Shown here piece after piece: positions 44,662-54,321 of a stretch of DNA of 64,000 nt. The stretch comes from Pseudobutyrivibrio xylanivorans DSM 14809. Lineage in GTDB: Bacteria > Bacillota > Clostridia > Lachnospirales > Lachnospiraceae. Position 1 is the stretch's first letter. Every line of letters begins with the position of its first letter. The DNA lies in contig NZ_FQYQ01000004.1 of assembly GCF_900141825.1 (NCBI RefSeq), positions 124,001-188,000 on the forward strand. The letters run 5' to 3'. The position numbers and the translations under genes are program-made. A model generated the notes under the pieces. That model saw only the letters and a list, made by a program, of their open reading frames with translations. It was not told where the DNA came from and ran no database searches.

Positions 44662-45570
44662 ATGAACAAGAAGAGCAAAGTAGTAAGCTACAACAAATGG
44701 GGCTACATATTTTTAATTCCATTTACAGTAATCTTTTTAATTTTCCAGTTGGTGCCATTGGCAACAACTATTTACAATTCGTTCTTTGAGAATTACCGTT
44801 CAGGTCTTACTCAGATTGGTCCTAACTTCGTAGGGCTTCAGAACTATGGCACAATTATCGCAAATGGTGATTTGCCTACATATTTTATAAACACAATGAT
44901 AATGTGGCTTATGGGCTTTATTCCACAGATTTTACTTTCGCTTCTGTTGGGAGCTTGGTTTACAGACCCATCGCTTAGACTTAAATGTCAAACATTCTTT
45001 AAAACAGTAATTTACTTACCAAACTTAATTATGGCATCTGCTTTTGCGATGTTATTCTTTACATTATTCTCAGATAGTGGCCCTATTAACTCTATGCTTA
45101 TGCAGATTGGAGTTTTTAAAGAGGCATATCAATTTATGAGTCACGTCTGGACAGTTCGTACTCTTGTAGCAACAATGAACTGCCTTATGTGGTTTGGAAA
45201 TACGACAATTCTTCTGATGGCCGGAATGTTGGGTATCGATCCATCACTTTTTGAGGCTGCACAGGTAGATGGAGCTACATCTACTCAGATTTTCTATAAA
45301 ATTACATTACCACTACTTAGACCTATTCTAATCTTCGTTATGATTACATCACTTATTGGTGGTTTGCAGATGTTCGATGTTCCACAGATTTTAACAAACG
45401 GAACAGGTGATCCAATGCGTTCATCAATGACACTTATCATGTATCTGAACAAGCATCTGTTCAGCAAGAACTATGGTTTAGCTGGTGCGCTTTCAGTATT
45501 CCTGTTTGTAATAACTGGTATCTTAAGCTTGATCGTATTCAAGTTTACAAATTCTGATAAGGTGAAGTAA
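44662..45570 (+). CDS. Sugar ABC transporter permease (MalF/UgpA type)
   Basis: 302 residues with six predicted membrane helices and the cytoplasmic EAA loop FEAAQVDGATSTQIFYKI near residues 196-213, which docks the ATPase. It is shorter than the MalF-like protein at the left of the window and lacks its N-terminal extension, as in UgpA/CebF-type permeases. First of two permeases in the cello-oligosaccharide module; the partner gene follows after 37 bases. A GGGAGC site precedes the ATG. Confidence 0.9.
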   Translation: MNKKSKVVSYNKWGYIFLIPFTVIFLIFQLVPLATTIYNSFFENYRSGLTQIGPNFVGLQNYGTIIANGDLPTYFINTMIMWLMGFIPQILLSLLLGAWFTDPSLRLKCQTFFKTVIYLPNLIMASAFAMLFFTLFSDSGPINSMLMQIGVFKEAYQFMSHVWTVRTLVATMNCLMWFGNTTILLMAGMLGIDPSLFEAAQVDGATSTQIFYKITLPLLRPILIFVMITSLIGGLQMFDVPQILTNGTGDPMRSSMTLIMYLNKHLFSKNYGLAGALSVFLFVITGILSLIVFKFTNSDKVK

Positions 45571-45607
45571 TTCTATAGTTATTTAAATAGAAACGAGGTA
45601 AAATATT

Positions 45608-46486
45608 ATGGATATGGCAGCTAACACTACTATAGCAGGCAAGCAGGACACTGGTGCCTCTGTACATGCTAGAAGAGTAGTATCATATGTAGTATTGATT
45701 ATAATTTCATTCTTGTGCCTGTTTTGGTTCTATGTATTGTTTATCAATGCCACAAGAAGTAACTCAGAGCTCAGCTTGGGATTTACAGCAGTTCCAAGTA
45801 CTCACTTTGTTGAGAACTGGACAAACCTTAAAAACGGAACACTTCCTATTCTTAATGGTTTGATTAATTCACTTGTAATTGCATTCTTAACAGCTGGTCT
45901 TGCAACATACTTCTCTGCAATGACAGCTTATGCAATTCACGCCTACGATTTTAAGGGTAAGAAGTTTATGTTTACATTCATTCTTATGATTATGATGATT
46001 CCAACACAGGTTACTGTACTTGGTTTCTTACAGTTAATCGATAAGATGGGACTGGATAACAACCCTGCAGCACTTATTGTGCCAGCAATTGCATCTCCAG
46101 CTGTATTCTTCTATATGAAGCAGTACATGGATTCAACACTTCCTCTTTCGCTTGTAGAGGCAGCCAGAATCGATGGCTCTGGAGAGTTTAGAACATTTAA
46201 TCAGATTGTAGTACCTCTTATGAAGCCAGCTATTGCTGTACAGGCAATCTTCAGCTTCGTAAACAGCTGGAATAATTACTTCACTCCAGCGCTTGTGCTT
46301 CATGATGATACAAAGAAGACACTTCCTATTCTTATTGCTCAGCTTCGTTCAGCTGACTGGCTTAAGTTTGATATGGGACAGGTTTATATGATGATTGCAT
46401 TCTCAATTTTCCCTGTAATCATTGTTTACCTTATCCTTTCTAAGCACATCGTAGGTGGTGTAACTCTTGGTGGCGTGAAGGGATAG
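45608..46486 (+). CDS. Sugar ABC transporter permease (MalG/UgpE type)
   Basis: 292 residues, six predicted membrane helices, with the EAA loop VEAARIDGSGEFRTFNQIVVP near residues 182-202 (conserved EAA and G). It ends in the GGVTLGGVKG tail seen in this group. Together with the previous permease it forms the membrane channel for the module. GAGG lies eleven bases before the ATG at 45608, and a second in-frame ATG at 45614 is possible. No ATPase gene follows, so the importer must share an ATPase with others. Confidence 0.9.
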   Translation: MDMAANTTIAGKQDTGASVHARRVVSYVVLIIISFLCLFWFYVLFINATRSNSELSLGFTAVPSTHFVENWTNLKNGTLPILNGLINSLVIAFLTAGLATYFSAMTAYAIHAYDFKGKKFMFTFILMIMMIPTQVTVLGFLQLIDKMGLDNNPAALIVPAIASPAVFFYMKQYMDSTLPLSLVEAARIDGSGEFRTFNQIVVPLMKPAIAVQAIFSFVNSWNNYFTPALVLHDDTKKTLPILIAQLRSADWLKFDMGQVYMMIAFSIFPVIIVYLILSKHIVGGVTLGGVKG

Positions 46487-46527
46487 GTTTTCCCGTTGAC
46501 AGGATTTAACATAACATGTATAAAATA

Positions 46528-46552
46528 AAGGGGGCTAAAATTTAGTCCCCTT
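46528..46552 (+). terminator. Probable terminator of the cellodextrin importer operon
   Basis: AAGGGGGCTAAA and TTTAGTCCCCTT form a stem with one wobble and almost no loop beyond the A/T centre. Only a weak TTAATATTT tail follows. Confidence 0.6.
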
Positions 46553-46562
46553 AATATTTGCG

Positions 46563-46633
46563 AAAGACTTGACAGACTTGACTAGCTGTGATATATTTTG
46601 CTAGCGACTAAGAAAAGCAGGTCTTTTTTTTAT
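46563..46633 (+). promoter_or_regulatory. Nested hairpin with T-run overlapping a promoter
   Basis: AAAGACTTG (46563-46571) pairs with CAGGTCTTT (46618-46626, one wobble), followed by TTTTT. Inside, CTAGC (46582-46586) pairs with GCTAG (46600-46604). The structure could be a back-up terminator for the importer operon. It covers the promoter at 46569-46597. Confidence 0.55.
46569..46597 (+). promoter_or_regulatory. Promoter of rpmG-secE-nusG
   Basis: A perfect TTGACA and TATATT are separated by 17 bases. The predicted leader runs about 115 nucleotides to rpmG. Confidence 0.72.
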
Positions 46634-46718
46634 GCTCTTTTTTCGCCTCATCAAATTGTTCGCTATGATGAGTGAGTGTAAGTAAGACCAAAGTAGAATT
46701 TTAACGGAGGTGGAAGTT

Positions 46719-46868
46719 GTGCGCACAAAGATAACATTGGCATGTACAGAATGCCAGCAGCGTAATTACAACATGACAAAAGACAAGAAGACACACCCTG
46801 ACAGAATGGAAACAAAGAAGTACTGCAGATTTTGCAAGAAACACACAATGCACAAGGAGACTAAATAG
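46719..46868 (+). CDS. rpmG: Ribosomal protein L33
   Basis: 49 residues starting at GTG (46719), seven bases after GGAGG. The product [20 protein letters not shown] begins exactly like bacterial L33, and the middle [15 protein letters not shown] is conserved. Four cysteines (9, 12, 36, 39) form the zinc ribbon, so this is the zinc-containing form. It belongs to the 50S subunit. The rpmG-secE-nusG order upstream of rplK is standard in Firmicutes. Confidence 0.95.
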   Translation: MRTKITLACTECQQRNYNMTKDKKTHPDRMETKKYCRFCKKHTMHKETK

Positions 46869-46886
46869 TCCAACGGGGGTGCTATT

Positions 46887-47084
46887 ATGGCAGAAGAGAA
46901 GAAAACAAAGTCAGGACGTTTCGCAGGTCTCAAGGCAGAATTTAACAAGATTGTCTGGGCAGACCCAACAGACGTGTCAAAGCAGACAACAGCAGTTGTT
47001 GCTGTGTCAGTAGTTGTAGCAGTGATCATCATCGTATTAGATGCAGTGATCAACAAAGGTGTAAATATCCTAGTTAATTTATAA
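46887..47084 (+). CDS. secE: Preprotein translocase subunit SecE
   Basis: 65 residues with one membrane helix near 38-57 and the conserved amphipathic segment FAGLKAEFNKIVWADPTDVS before it. SecE clamps the SecY channel of the Sec export machinery. GGGGGTG precedes the ATG by five bases. The stop codon shares its last base with an ATG in the nusG frame, though nusG more likely starts 15 bases later. Single-helix SecE is the usual Gram-positive form. Confidence 0.95.
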   Translation: MAEEKKTKSGRFAGLKAEFNKIVWADPTDVSKQTTAVVAVSVVVAVIIIVLDAVINKGVNILVNL

Positions 47085-47098
47085 TGGAGGCATCGGAT

Positions 47099-47629
47099 AT
47101 GGCAGAGGCAAAGTGGTATGTAGTTCATACTTACTCAGGCTATGAGAACAAAGTCAAGACAAACATTGAAAAGGCTATCGAGACACAACATCTCGAGGAG
47201 CAGATTCTTGATGTACGCGTACCTATGGTTGAGGTAACAGAAACTAAGGATGGCGTTAAAAAGCAAGTTTCAAAGAAGATGTACCCTGGTTACGTTCTTA
47301 TTGAGATGATTATGAATGACGAGACCTGGTACGTTGTCAGAAATACCAGAGGTGTTACAGGCTTCGTAGGACCAGGAAGCAAGCCAGTGCCATTGTCAGA
47401 GGCAGAAGTTAAGGCTTACTTACTAGGTGATAACACTGAGAAAGTCAGCGTTGAGGTTGACTTCGAGGTCGGAGATACACTTAGCGTCATTGATGGTACT
47501 TGGAAAGATACTGTCGGCGTTGTTAAGTCTATCAATGCTAAGAAGCAGACAGTTACAATCAGCGTTGAGATGTTCGGACGTGAGACTCCAGTAGAGATTG
47601 ATTTCACGGACGTACGCAAATTAGATTAA
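47099..47629 (+). CDS. nusG: Transcription termination/antitermination protein NusG
   Basis: 176 residues from the ATG at 47099, eight bases after TGGAGG (47085-47090). An ATG at 47084 is in frame but lies in front of that site. The N-terminal NGN domain has AKWYVVHTYSGYENKVKTNI and MYPGYVLIEM, with the RNA-polymerase contact region RNTRGVTGFVG. The C-terminal KOW domain reads FEVGDTLSVIDGTWKDTVG. NusG couples RNA polymerase with elongation control. Confidence 0.96.
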   Translation: MAEAKWYVVHTYSGYENKVKTNIEKAIETQHLEEQILDVRVPMVEVTETKDGVKKQVSKKMYPGYVLIEMIMNDETWYVVRNTRGVTGFVGPGSKPVPLSEAEVKAYLLGDNTEKVSVEVDFEVGDTLSVIDGTWKDTVGVVKSINAKKQTVTISVEMFGRETPVEIDFTDVRKLD

Positions 47630-47635
47630 GAGGGA

Positions 47636-47708
47636 AGTGCCCTATGGCGCAGCCATAATTTCAAATGGCACTGACCGACCTCTCAGGATTGCGGAGCAAT
47701 CGTGAGGT
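47636..47708 (+). promoter_or_regulatory. Two nested hairpins between nusG and rplK
   Basis: First, AGTGCC/GGCACT (47636-47641 with 47667-47672) encloses TATGGC-GCA-GCCATA (47643-47657). Second, ACCTC/GAGGT (47678-47682 with 47704-47708) encloses GATTGC-GGA-GCAATC (47687-47701). The three-base loops resemble those at 1145-1186. Autogenous control by ribosomal protein L1 acts in this part of many genomes, but no L1 site was proven here. Confidence 0.6.
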
Positions 47709-47740
47709 TACATTAGATTTTTTGCAGGAGGAATAGGATA

Positions 47741-48166
47741 ATGGCAAAGAAAATCGAAGGCTATATCAAGTTACAGATTCCAGCAGGCAAGGCTACACCA
47801 GCCCCACCTGTAGGTCCAGCACTTGGTCAGCACGGTGTAAATATCGTGGAGTTTACAAAGCAGTTTAACGCAAAGACAGCAGATATGGGAGATACAATCG
47901 TTCCTACTATCATCACTGTTTATGCAGATAGAAGCTTCAGCTTCATTACAAAGACTCCACCAGCAGCAGTTCTTATTAAGAAGGCTTGCAAGATCCAGAA
48001 GGCATCTGGCACACCTAATAAGACAAAGGTTGCAAAGATCACAAAGGCTCAGGTTCAGGAAATCGCAGAGACAAAGATGCCTGATCTTAACGCAGCTTCA
48101 CTTGAGGCAGCTATGAGCATGATCGAGGGAACATGTAGATCAATGGGCGTTGAGGTTGTAGAGTAA
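47741..48166 (+). CDS. rplK: Ribosomal protein L11
   Basis: 141 residues, full length. Forms the GTPase-associated centre with 23S rRNA and is needed for stringent-response signalling through RelA. The N-terminal domain has [20 protein letters not shown] and [11 protein letters not shown], and the C-terminal RNA-binding domain ends [21 protein letters not shown] strong AGGAGG site lies about 10 bases before the ATG. It is cotranscribed with rplA. Confidence 0.98.
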   Translation: MAKKIEGYIKLQIPAGKATPAPPVGPALGQHGVNIVEFTKQFNAKTADMGDTIVPTIITVYADRSFSFITKTPPAAVLIKKACKIQKASGTPNKTKVAKITKAQVQEIAETKMPDLNAASLEAAMSMIEGTCRSMGVEVVE

Positions 48167-48249
48167 TTACAGCTTAGCGAAAACAACGTTCTTACTATTA
48201 ATTTATTGAGTGGGAGAGCTTAGGGCTCGATTAACCACAGGAGGTAAAC

Positions 48250-48945
48250 ATGAAAAGAGGAAAGAAATACGTTGCAGCTGTAGCTACATATGATAAGTCA
48301 GTTGCATACGATCCAGCAGAAGCAATCGCTCAGGTTAAGAAGAATGCTACTGCTAAATTTGATGAGACAATTGAGGCTCATATCAGAACTGGTTGTGACG
48401 GACGTCACGCAGAGCAGCAGATCCGTGGTGCTGTTGTACTTCCACACGGAACTGGTAAGTCAGTTAGAGTTTTAGTATTCGCTAAGGGTACAAAGCTTGA
48501 CGAGGCTCAGGCTGCTGGTGCTGATTTCGTTGGTGGCGAGGAGCTTATTCCAAAGATCCAGAACGAAGGATGGAATGAGTTCGATGCAGTAGTTGCTACA
48601 CCAGACATGATGGGTGTTGTTGGTCGTCTTGGTCGTGTACTTGGACCTAGAGGACTTATGCCAAACCCAAAGGCTGGTACAGTTACTATGGATGTTGCTA
48701 AGGCTGTTGAGGAAATCAAGGCAGGTAAGATTGAGTATAGACTTGATAAGACAAACATTATCCATGTACCTATCGGAAAGGCTTCTTTCTCAGAGGAGCA
48801 GTTAGCGGACAACTTCCAGACTCTTATGGATGCAATCAACAAGGCTAAGCCATCAAGCTTAAAGGGTCAGTACATTAAGAGCATTTCACTTGCTCCTACA
48901 ATGGGACCTGGCGTTAAGCTTAATGTTGCAAAGGTTTCAAACTAA
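48250..48945 (+). CDS. rplA: Ribosomal protein L1
   Basis: 231 residues, normal. Builds the mobile L1 stalk that guides E-site tRNA. Visible signatures are [20 protein letters not shown] near residues 43-62, [17 protein letters not shown] near 128-144, and [19 protein letters not shown]. In many bacteria L1 also represses its own operon by binding mRNA. ACAGGAGG lies close before the ATG. The gene is followed by the rplJL promoter, only three bases after its stop. Confidence 0.98.
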   Translation: MKRGKKYVAAVATYDKSVAYDPAEAIAQVKKNATAKFDETIEAHIRTGCDGRHAEQQIRGAVVLPHGTGKSVRVLVFAKGTKLDEAQAAGADFVGGEELIPKIQNEGWNEFDAVVATPDMMGVVGRLGRVLGPRGLMPNPKAGTVTMDVAKAVEEIKAGKIEYRLDKTNIIHVPIGKASFSEEQLADNFQTLMDAINKAKPSSLKGQYIKSISLAPTMGPGVKLNVAKVSN

Positions 48946-48948
48946 TTG

Positions 48949-48978
48949 TTGACAATCCAATATACATAATGATATAAT
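48949..48978 (+). promoter_or_regulatory. Promoter of rplJL
   Basis: Perfect TTGACA and TATAAT hexamers are separated by 18 bases, immediately after the rplA stop. Confidence 0.85.
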
Positions 48979-48984
48979 GCACAA

Positions 48985-49107
48985 AGTTGTTGCCGAAGAC
49001 AGCAGGTGGCGTTAGCCGTAAAGAGATTTATCTCTACCAGCCGAGGACGATTAAGTATTTATCGACTAATCAAACCTCTATGTCTTTATGGGCATAGAGG
49101 TTTTTTT
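48985..49107 (+). ncRNA. L10 leader with attenuator
   Basis: The leader contains TGCCGAAGACAGCAGG (48991 onward) and the matching CCAGCCGAGGA segment (49047 onward), characteristic of the ribosomal protein L10 leader that binds the L10-L12 complex. It ends in a perfect 11-bp hairpin AAACCTCTATG/CATAGAGGTTT (49072-49082 with 49093-49103) with a T-run, acting as a premature terminator when L10 is in excess. Confidence 0.85.
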
Positions 49108-49161
49108 ATTACTTTATCCTCATATAAGCAACACAAAAATATTATAAGGAGGAAAAAATTC

Positions 49162-49734
49162 GTGGCAAAAGTTGAATTAAAGCAGCCAATCGTTGACGAG
49201 ATTTCAGCACAGGTTAAAGATGCAGCTTCAGTTGTAGTTGTTGATGCTCGTGGACTTACAGTTGCAGAAGACACACAGTTACGTAAGCAGCTTCGTGAAG
49301 CTGGCGTTACATATAAGGTTTACAAGAACACTCTTATGAAGCGCGCTTTCGAACGAACAGACTTTGCACAGCTTGACGAGGTTCTTGAGGGACCTAGTGC
49401 AATCGCTGTATCAAAGGATGATGCTACAGCACCAGCAAGAATTCTTGCTAAGTTTGGTAAGACAGCTCAGAACCTTGAGATCAAGGCAGGTGTAGTTGAA
49501 GGAACATTCTATGATGCTAAGGGTATGGCAGCAGTTGCAGCAGTACCAAGCAGAGAGGAACTTCTTTCAAAGTTACTTGGAAGCTTACAGTCACCAATCA
49601 CAAACTTCGCTCGTGTTCTCAACCAGATCGCAGAGCAGGGTGGCGCATCTACAGAGGCACCTGCAGCAGAGGAAGCTCCAGCAGCAGAGGCAGAGGCACC
49701 AGCAGAGGAGCCAGCAGAGGCTCCAGCAGAGTAA
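49162..49734 (+). CDS. rplJ: Ribosomal protein L10
   Basis: 190 residues starting at GTG (49162), eight bases after AAGGAGG. The open frame extends upstream only through the L10 leader. The globular domain shows VVDARGLTVAEDTQLRKQLR and YKVYKNTLMKRAF, and the C-terminal helix that holds L7/L12 dimers contains LLGSLQSPITNFARVLNQIA. A tail of about 20 residues is made of alanine, glutamate and proline only (near 168-190), longer than in many L10 proteins. It is the base of the ribosomal stalk. Confidence 0.97.
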   Translation: MAKVELKQPIVDEISAQVKDAASVVVVDARGLTVAEDTQLRKQLREAGVTYKVYKNTLMKRAFERTDFAQLDEVLEGPSAIAVSKDDATAPARILAKFGKTAQNLEIKAGVVEGTFYDAKGMAAVAAVPSREELLSKLLGSLQSPITNFARVLNQIAEQGGASTEAPAAEEAPAAEAEAPAEEPAEAPAE

Positions 49735-49793
49735 TTTAGAATACTCAAAACAAATAATTATTTATATTAATTTTTTAATGGAGGAAAATTATC

Positions 49794-50168
49794 ATGGCAA
49801 AGATGACAACAGAAGAGTTTATCGCAGCTATCAAAGAGCTTAGCGTATTAGAGTTAAATGACCTTGTAAAGGCATGTGAGGAAGAGTTCGGCGTTTCTGC
49901 AGCAGCAGGCGTTGTAGTTGCAGCAGCAGCTGGCGATGCAGCAGCAGCTGAGGAGAAGGACGAGTTCGACGTAGAGCTTACAGAAGTAGGTTCTGAGAAG
50001 GTTAAGGTTATCAAGGTTGTTCGTGAGGCAACTGGCCTTGGTCTTAAGGAAGCTAAGGAGCTCGTTGATGGCGCTCCTAAGGTTATCAAGGAAGCAGCTG
50101 ATAAGGCTACAGCAGAGTCAATCAAGGCTCAGCTTGAGGAGATCGGTGCAAAGGTTACTCTTAAGTAA
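49794..50168 (+). CDS. rplL: Ribosomal protein L7/L12
   Basis: 124 residues. N-terminal dimerisation domain [20 protein letters not shown], an alanine-rich hinge (about 38-52, [19 protein letters not shown]) and the C-terminal factor-binding domain with [20 protein letters not shown]. It recruits EF-Tu and EF-G to the ribosome. GGAGG lies before the ATG. A strong terminator follows the stop, and the rpoBC promoter lies just beyond. Confidence 0.98.
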   Translation: MAKMTTEEFIAAIKELSVLELNDLVKACEEEFGVSAAAGVVVAAAAGDAAAAEEKDEFDVELTEVGSEKVKVIKVVREATGLGLKEAKELVDGAPKVIKEAADKATAESIKAQLEEIGAKVTLK

Positions 50169-50188
50169 TTATTGTTACGAATTTTCTA

Positions 50189-50220
50189 TTGGCAGGTCTT
50201 TTGGGACCTGCCAATTTTTT
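50189..50220 (+). terminator. Intrinsic terminator after rplL
   Basis: TTGGCAGGTC and GACCTGCCAA form a perfect 10-bp stem with a six-base loop, followed by TTTTTT. Confidence 0.9.
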
Positions 50221-50246
50221 GCTTTAAAATAAATACAATTTTTTTC

Positions 50247-50276
50247 TTGACTTTAGTATTGCATTTGGCATAGAAT
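50247..50276 (+). promoter_or_regulatory. Promoter of rpoBC
   Basis: TTGACT and TAGAAT are separated by 18 bases. The -10 box lies inside the 5' arm of the following nested hairpin. Confidence 0.7.
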
Positions 50277-50322
50277 GTAGTTTGCACTATTATGGTGCAG
50301 TGTGCATTCCTATGCCTTTTTT
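50267..50322 (+). promoter_or_regulatory. Nested terminator-like hairpin upstream of rpoB
   Basis: GGCATAGAATG (50267-50277) pairs with CATTCCTATGCC (50305-50316, one bulged base), followed by TTTTTT. An inner stem TGCAC/GTGCA (50283-50287 with 50295-50299) lies inside. It would end read-through transcripts from rplL. Transcripts from the promoter above begin inside it and cannot complete its 5' arm. Confidence 0.68.
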
Positions 50323-50396
50323 CATGGCTGGAAATATGCCACACTTTTATTGAAAGATATATCCAAATTAAAAATAAAATGAGAGGTGGAACGTCA

Positions 50397-53300
50397 ATGG
50401 AGAAAAACAGAATACGTCCAGTGAAAGCTGGAAAGAACTTGCGTATGAGTTACTCGAGACAAAAAGAGGTACTTGAGATGCCTAATTTAATCGAGGTCCA
50501 GAAGAACAGTTACGACTGGTTCGTTAAGGACGGATTAAAGGAAGCATTCGCAGATATCTCACCTATTCAAGACAGGGGTAACCAGCTTGAATTGCATTTT
50601 GTTGACTTCACACTGTGTAAAGACGAGGTGAAGTACACAATTCCACAGTGCAAAGAAAGAGATGCAACATACGCAGCACCTTTAAAGGTTAAAGTGCGCC
50701 TTGTAAACAAGGAGTCCGGCGACATGCAGGAGCACGAAATCTTCATGGGTGACTTGCCACTTATGACAGATACAGGCACATTCGTAATTAATGGAGCGGA
50801 GCGTGTTATCGTATCACAGCTTGTTCGTTCACCAGGTATTTACTATGCAATTGGTCACGATAAAATCGGTAAGGAGTTATATTCATGTACTGTAATCCCT
50901 AACCGTGGTGCTTGGCTTGAGTACGAAACAGATTCCAATGACGTTTTCTATGTTCGTGTAGACCGTAACAGAAAGGTACCTGTTACTGTCCTTATTCGTG
51001 CTCTTGGCTTAGGAACTAACCAGGAAATTATTGATGTATTTGGCGAGGAGCCAAAGATTCTTGCTACATTTGCAAAGGATCCAGCTATTACAGAGAAGAA
51101 CCCACAGGGTAGCTATGAGGGAGGCCTTTTAGAGCTCTATCGTAGACTTCGTCCAGGTGAGCCTCTTGCTAAGGATAGCGCTGAGTCACTTATTCATGGT
51201 ATGTTCTTTGACCCAAGACGTTATGACCTTGCTAAGGTTGGTCGTTACAAGTTCAACAAGAAGCTTATGCTCAGAAACCGTATTGCTGGACATGTTCTTG
51301 CTGAGGATGTTATCGATACAACTACAGGTGAGATTATCGCAAAGGCTGGAGATAAGGTTACACTTGAGATGGCTGATGATATTCAGAATGCAGCTGTTAC
51401 TCATGTATTTATCCAGGCAGAGTCTCGCAATGTAAAGGTTCTTTCTAATATGATGGTAGACATCACTAAGTTTGTTGATTGTGATGCTAAGGCTCTTGGT
51501 ATTACAGAGCTCGTTTACTATCCTGTTCTTGAGAGAATCCTTTCAGAGAACACTTCAAAAGAAGATATCGAGGATGCAATTGCTCGTTCAGTAGCAGATC
51601 TTATTCCAAAGCACATTACTGTTGAGGATATTTTTGCATCTATTAACTATAATATGCACCTTGAGTACGCTATCGGTAAGGATGACGATATCGATCACCT
51701 TGGAAACCGTCGTATTCGTGCAGTTGGTGAGTTATTACAGAACCAGTACAGAATTGGTCTTTCACGTCTTGAGAAGGTAGTACGTGAGCGTATGACTACT
51801 CGTGACCTTGAGGACATTTCTCCACAGAACCTCATCAACATTAAGCCTGTTACAGCTGCAATCAAAGAGTTCTTTGGTTCATCACAGTTGTCACAGTTCA
51901 TGGATCAGAACAACCCACTTGGTGAGTTGACACATAAGAGACGTCTTTCAGCACTTGGTCCTGGTGGTCTTTCAAGAGATCGTGCCGGATTCGAGGTTCG
52001 AGACGTTCACTATTCGCACTACGGACGTATGTGCCCTATCGAGACACCTGAAGGACCAAACATCGGTCTTATCAACTCTCTTGCTAGCTATGCTCGTATT
52101 AATGAGTATGGTTTTGTTGAGGCGCCATACAGACGTATTGATAAGTCAGACCCAGAGAATCCTCGTGTAACAGATGAGGTTGTCTATATGACAGCCGACG
52201 AAGAGGATAACTACCATGTAGCACAGGCTAACGTCAAGCTTGACGAAGAAGGCCACTTCATGAGAAAGAACGTATCAGGTCGTTTCCGTGAGGAGACACA
52301 GGAGTACGATAAGACTATGTTTGATTACATGGACGTATCTCCTAAAATGGTATTCTCAGTTGCTACAGCCCTTATTCCATTCCTTCAGAACGATGATGCT
52401 AACCGTGCCCTCATGGGATCAAACATGCAACGTCAGGCCGTTCCACTTCTTACAACAGAAGCACCAGTAGTTGGTACAGGTATGGAGCCAAAGACAGCAG
52501 TCGATTCAGGTGTCTGCGTTGTTGCTAAGCGTGCAGGTATCGTTGAGATGGCTGAGACAAAGCGTATTATCGTTAAGGCTGACGAGGACGGAACAAGAGA
52601 TGAGTATGATCTTCTTAAGTTCACACGTTCTAACCAGTCTAACTGCTATAACCAGCGCCCTATCGTATTCAAGGGCGATCATGTAGAGGCTGGCGAGGTT
52701 ATCGCTGACGGTCCTTCTACAAAGAATGGTGAGCTTGCCCTTGGAAAGAATCCACTTATCGGTTTCATGACTTGGGAAGGTTACAACTACGAGGATGCCG
52801 TTCTTCTTTCAGAGCGCCTCGTTCAGGATGATGTTTATACATCTATCCATATTGAAGAGTATGAGATTGATGCTCGTGATACAAAGCTCGGACCAGAGGA
52901 AATTACTCGTGACGTAGCTGGTGTTGGTGATGATGCTCTTAAGGATCTTGATGAGAGCGGTATCATCCGTATCGGTGCTGAGGTTCGTGCCGGTGATATC
53001 CTTGTTGGTAAGGTTACACCTAAGGGCGAGACAGAGCGTACTCCAGAAGAGAGACTTCTTCTTGCAATCTTCGGTGAGAAGGCTAGAGAAGTTCGTGATA
53101 CTTCACTTCGTGTACCACACGGAGCTTACGGTATCGTTGTTGATGCTAAGGTATTCACACGTGAGAATGGCGATGAGCTTTCTCCAGGTGTTAATAAGTC
53201 AGTTCGTATCTACATCGCTCAGAAGAGAAAGATTGGTGTAGGTGATAAGATGGCCGGTCGTCACGGTAACAAGGGTGTAGTTTCTCGTGTACTTCCAGTA

Positions 53301-54302
53301 GAGGATATGCCATATCTTCCAAACGGTCGTCCACTTGATATTGTACTTAACCCATTGGGCGTACCTTCACGTATGAACATTGGTCAGGTCCTTGAGATTC
53401 ACCTTTCACTTGCTGCAAAGGCTCTTGGCTTTGACATTGAGACACCAGTATTTGATGGTGCAAAGGAAATTGATATTCAGGATACTCTTGAGCTTGCAAA
53501 TGACTATGTAAATATGCCATTTGATAAGGAAGAGGCTGAGAACGGTGAGGAGACATTCTACGATAAGTATGTTGATGTACTTCGTGAGGATGTTATGGAG
53601 TATTTATCTACAAACCGCGCTCACAGAGCTCTTTGGAAGGGTGTTCCAATTTCTAGAGATGGTAAGGTTCAGCTTCGCGATGGTCGTACAGGCGAGCCAT
53701 TTGATGGCCCTGTTACAATCGGACACATGCACTACCTGAAGCTTCACCACCTTGTAGATGATAAGATTCACGCACGTTCAACTGGTCCTTACTCTCTTGT
53801 TACTCAGCAGCCACTCGGTGGTAAAGCACAGTTCGGTGGACAGCGTTTCGGAGAGATGGAAGTTTGGGCCCTCGAGGCTTATGGTGCATCATATACACTT
53901 CAGGAAATCCTTACAATGAAGTCAGATGATGTTATCGGACGTGTTAAGACATACGAGGCTATTATTAAGGGTGAAAACATCCCTGAGCCAGGCATCCCTG
54001 AGTCATTCAAGGTATTGCTTAAGGAATTACAGTCACTTGGTCTTGATGTTCGTGTTCTTGATGAGAACCGCGAAGAGGTTGAGCTCATGGAGACAAGTGA
54101 ATATGGAAATACTGACCTCAATGCAATTATCGCAGGTAGCGACAGAAACTTCGCTTTCGAGGATGATAGCTCATTTGCACAGGCAGGCTTCTCTACAAAG
54201 AAGTTTGATACTGAGGGCGAGCTCGTAGATGACGAGGAAGAGCAGTTCGAAGATGAAGAAGATGATTTTTCTGATATACCAACAGATTTTGATGAGGAAT
54301 AA
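50397..54302 (+). CDS. rpoB: RNA polymerase beta subunit
   Basis: 1301 residues from the ATG at 50397, eight bases after GAGGTGG; upstream in-frame codons read through the leader and are rejected. Typical beta features include [11 protein letters not shown] near the start, the rifampicin region with [19 protein letters not shown] and [13 protein letters not shown], the [19 protein letters not shown] segment, and the active-site lysine region [15 protein letters not shown]. The C-terminal clamp has [19 protein letters not shown]. The acidic C-terminal tail ([13 protein letters not shown]) is common in Firmicutes. Cotranscribed with rpoC. Confidence 0.98.
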   Translation: MEKNRIRPVKAGKNLRMSYSRQKEVLEMPNLIEVQKNSYDWFVKDGLKEAFADISPIQDRGNQLELHFVDFTLCKDEVKYTIPQCKERDATYAAPLKVKVRLVNKESGDMQEHEIFMGDLPLMTDTGTFVINGAERVIVSQLVRSPGIYYAIGHDKIGKELYSCTVIPNRGAWLEYETDSNDVFYVRVDRNRKVPVTVLIRALGLGTNQEIIDVFGEEPKILATFAKDPAITEKNPQGSYEGGLLELYRRLRPGEPLAKDSAESLIHGMFFDPRRYDLAKVGRYKFNKKLMLRNRIAGHVLAEDVIDTTTGEIIAKAGDKVTLEMADDIQNAAVTHVFIQAESRNVKVLSNMMVDITKFVDCDAKALGITELVYYPVLERILSENTSKEDIEDAIARSVADLIPKHITVEDIFASINYNMHLEYAIGKDDDIDHLGNRRIRAVGELLQNQYRIGLSRLEKVVRERMTTRDLEDISPQNLINIKPVTAAIKEFFGSSQLSQFMDQNNPLGELTHKRRLSALGPGGLSRDRAGFEVRDVHYSHYGRMCPIETPEGPNIGLINSLASYARINEYGFVEAPYRRIDKSDPENPRVTDEVVYMTADEEDNYHVAQANVKLDEEGHFMRKNVSGRFREETQEYDKTMFDYMDVSPKMVFSVATALIPFLQNDDANRALMGSNMQRQAVPLLTTEAPVVGTGMEPKTAVDSGVCVVAKRAGIVEMAETKRIIVKADEDGTRDEYDLLKFTRSNQSNCYNQRPIVFKGDHVEAGEVIADGPSTKNGELALGKNPLIGFMTWEGYNYEDAVLLSERLVQDDVYTSIHIEEYEIDARDTKLGPEEITRDVAGVGDDALKDLDESGIIRIGAEVRAGDILVGKVTPKGETERTPEERLLLAIFGEKAREVRDTSLRVPHGAYGIVVDAKVFTRENGDELSPGVNKSVRIYIAQKRKIGVGDKMAGRHGNKGVVSRVLPVEDMPYLPNGRPLDIVLNPLGVPSRMNIGQVLEIHLSLAAKALGFDIETPVFDGAKEIDIQDTLELANDYVNMPFDKEEAENGEETFYDKYVDVLREDVMEYLSTNRAHRALWKGVPISRDGKVQLRDGRTGEPFDGPVTIGHMHYLKLHHLVDDKIHARSTGPYSLVTQQPLGGKAQFGGQRFGEMEVWALEAYGASYTLQEILTMKSDDVIGRVKTYEAIIKGENIPEPGIPESFKVLLKELQSLGLDVRVLDENREEVELMETSEYGNTDLNAIIAGSDRNFAFEDDSSFAQAGFSTKKFDTEGELVDDEEEQFEDEEDDFSDIPTDFDEE

Positions 54303-54321
54303 ATAGGAAGGGAGCTACAAA

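Noticed and set aside
46528-46633. tRNA gene in the gap before rpmG
   Set aside because: Stem-loops are present but there is no cloverleaf, anticodon loop or CCA end.
49006-49161. N-terminal extension of ribosomal protein L10
   Set aside because: This open stretch is the L10 leader and its terminator; the GTG at 49162 has an ideal AAGGAGG site and matches the normal N-terminus.
50292-50396. N-terminal extension of RpoB
   Set aside because: The in-frame codons lie over the promoter/hairpin region; the normal start [10 protein letters not shown] with a ribosome site is at 50397.
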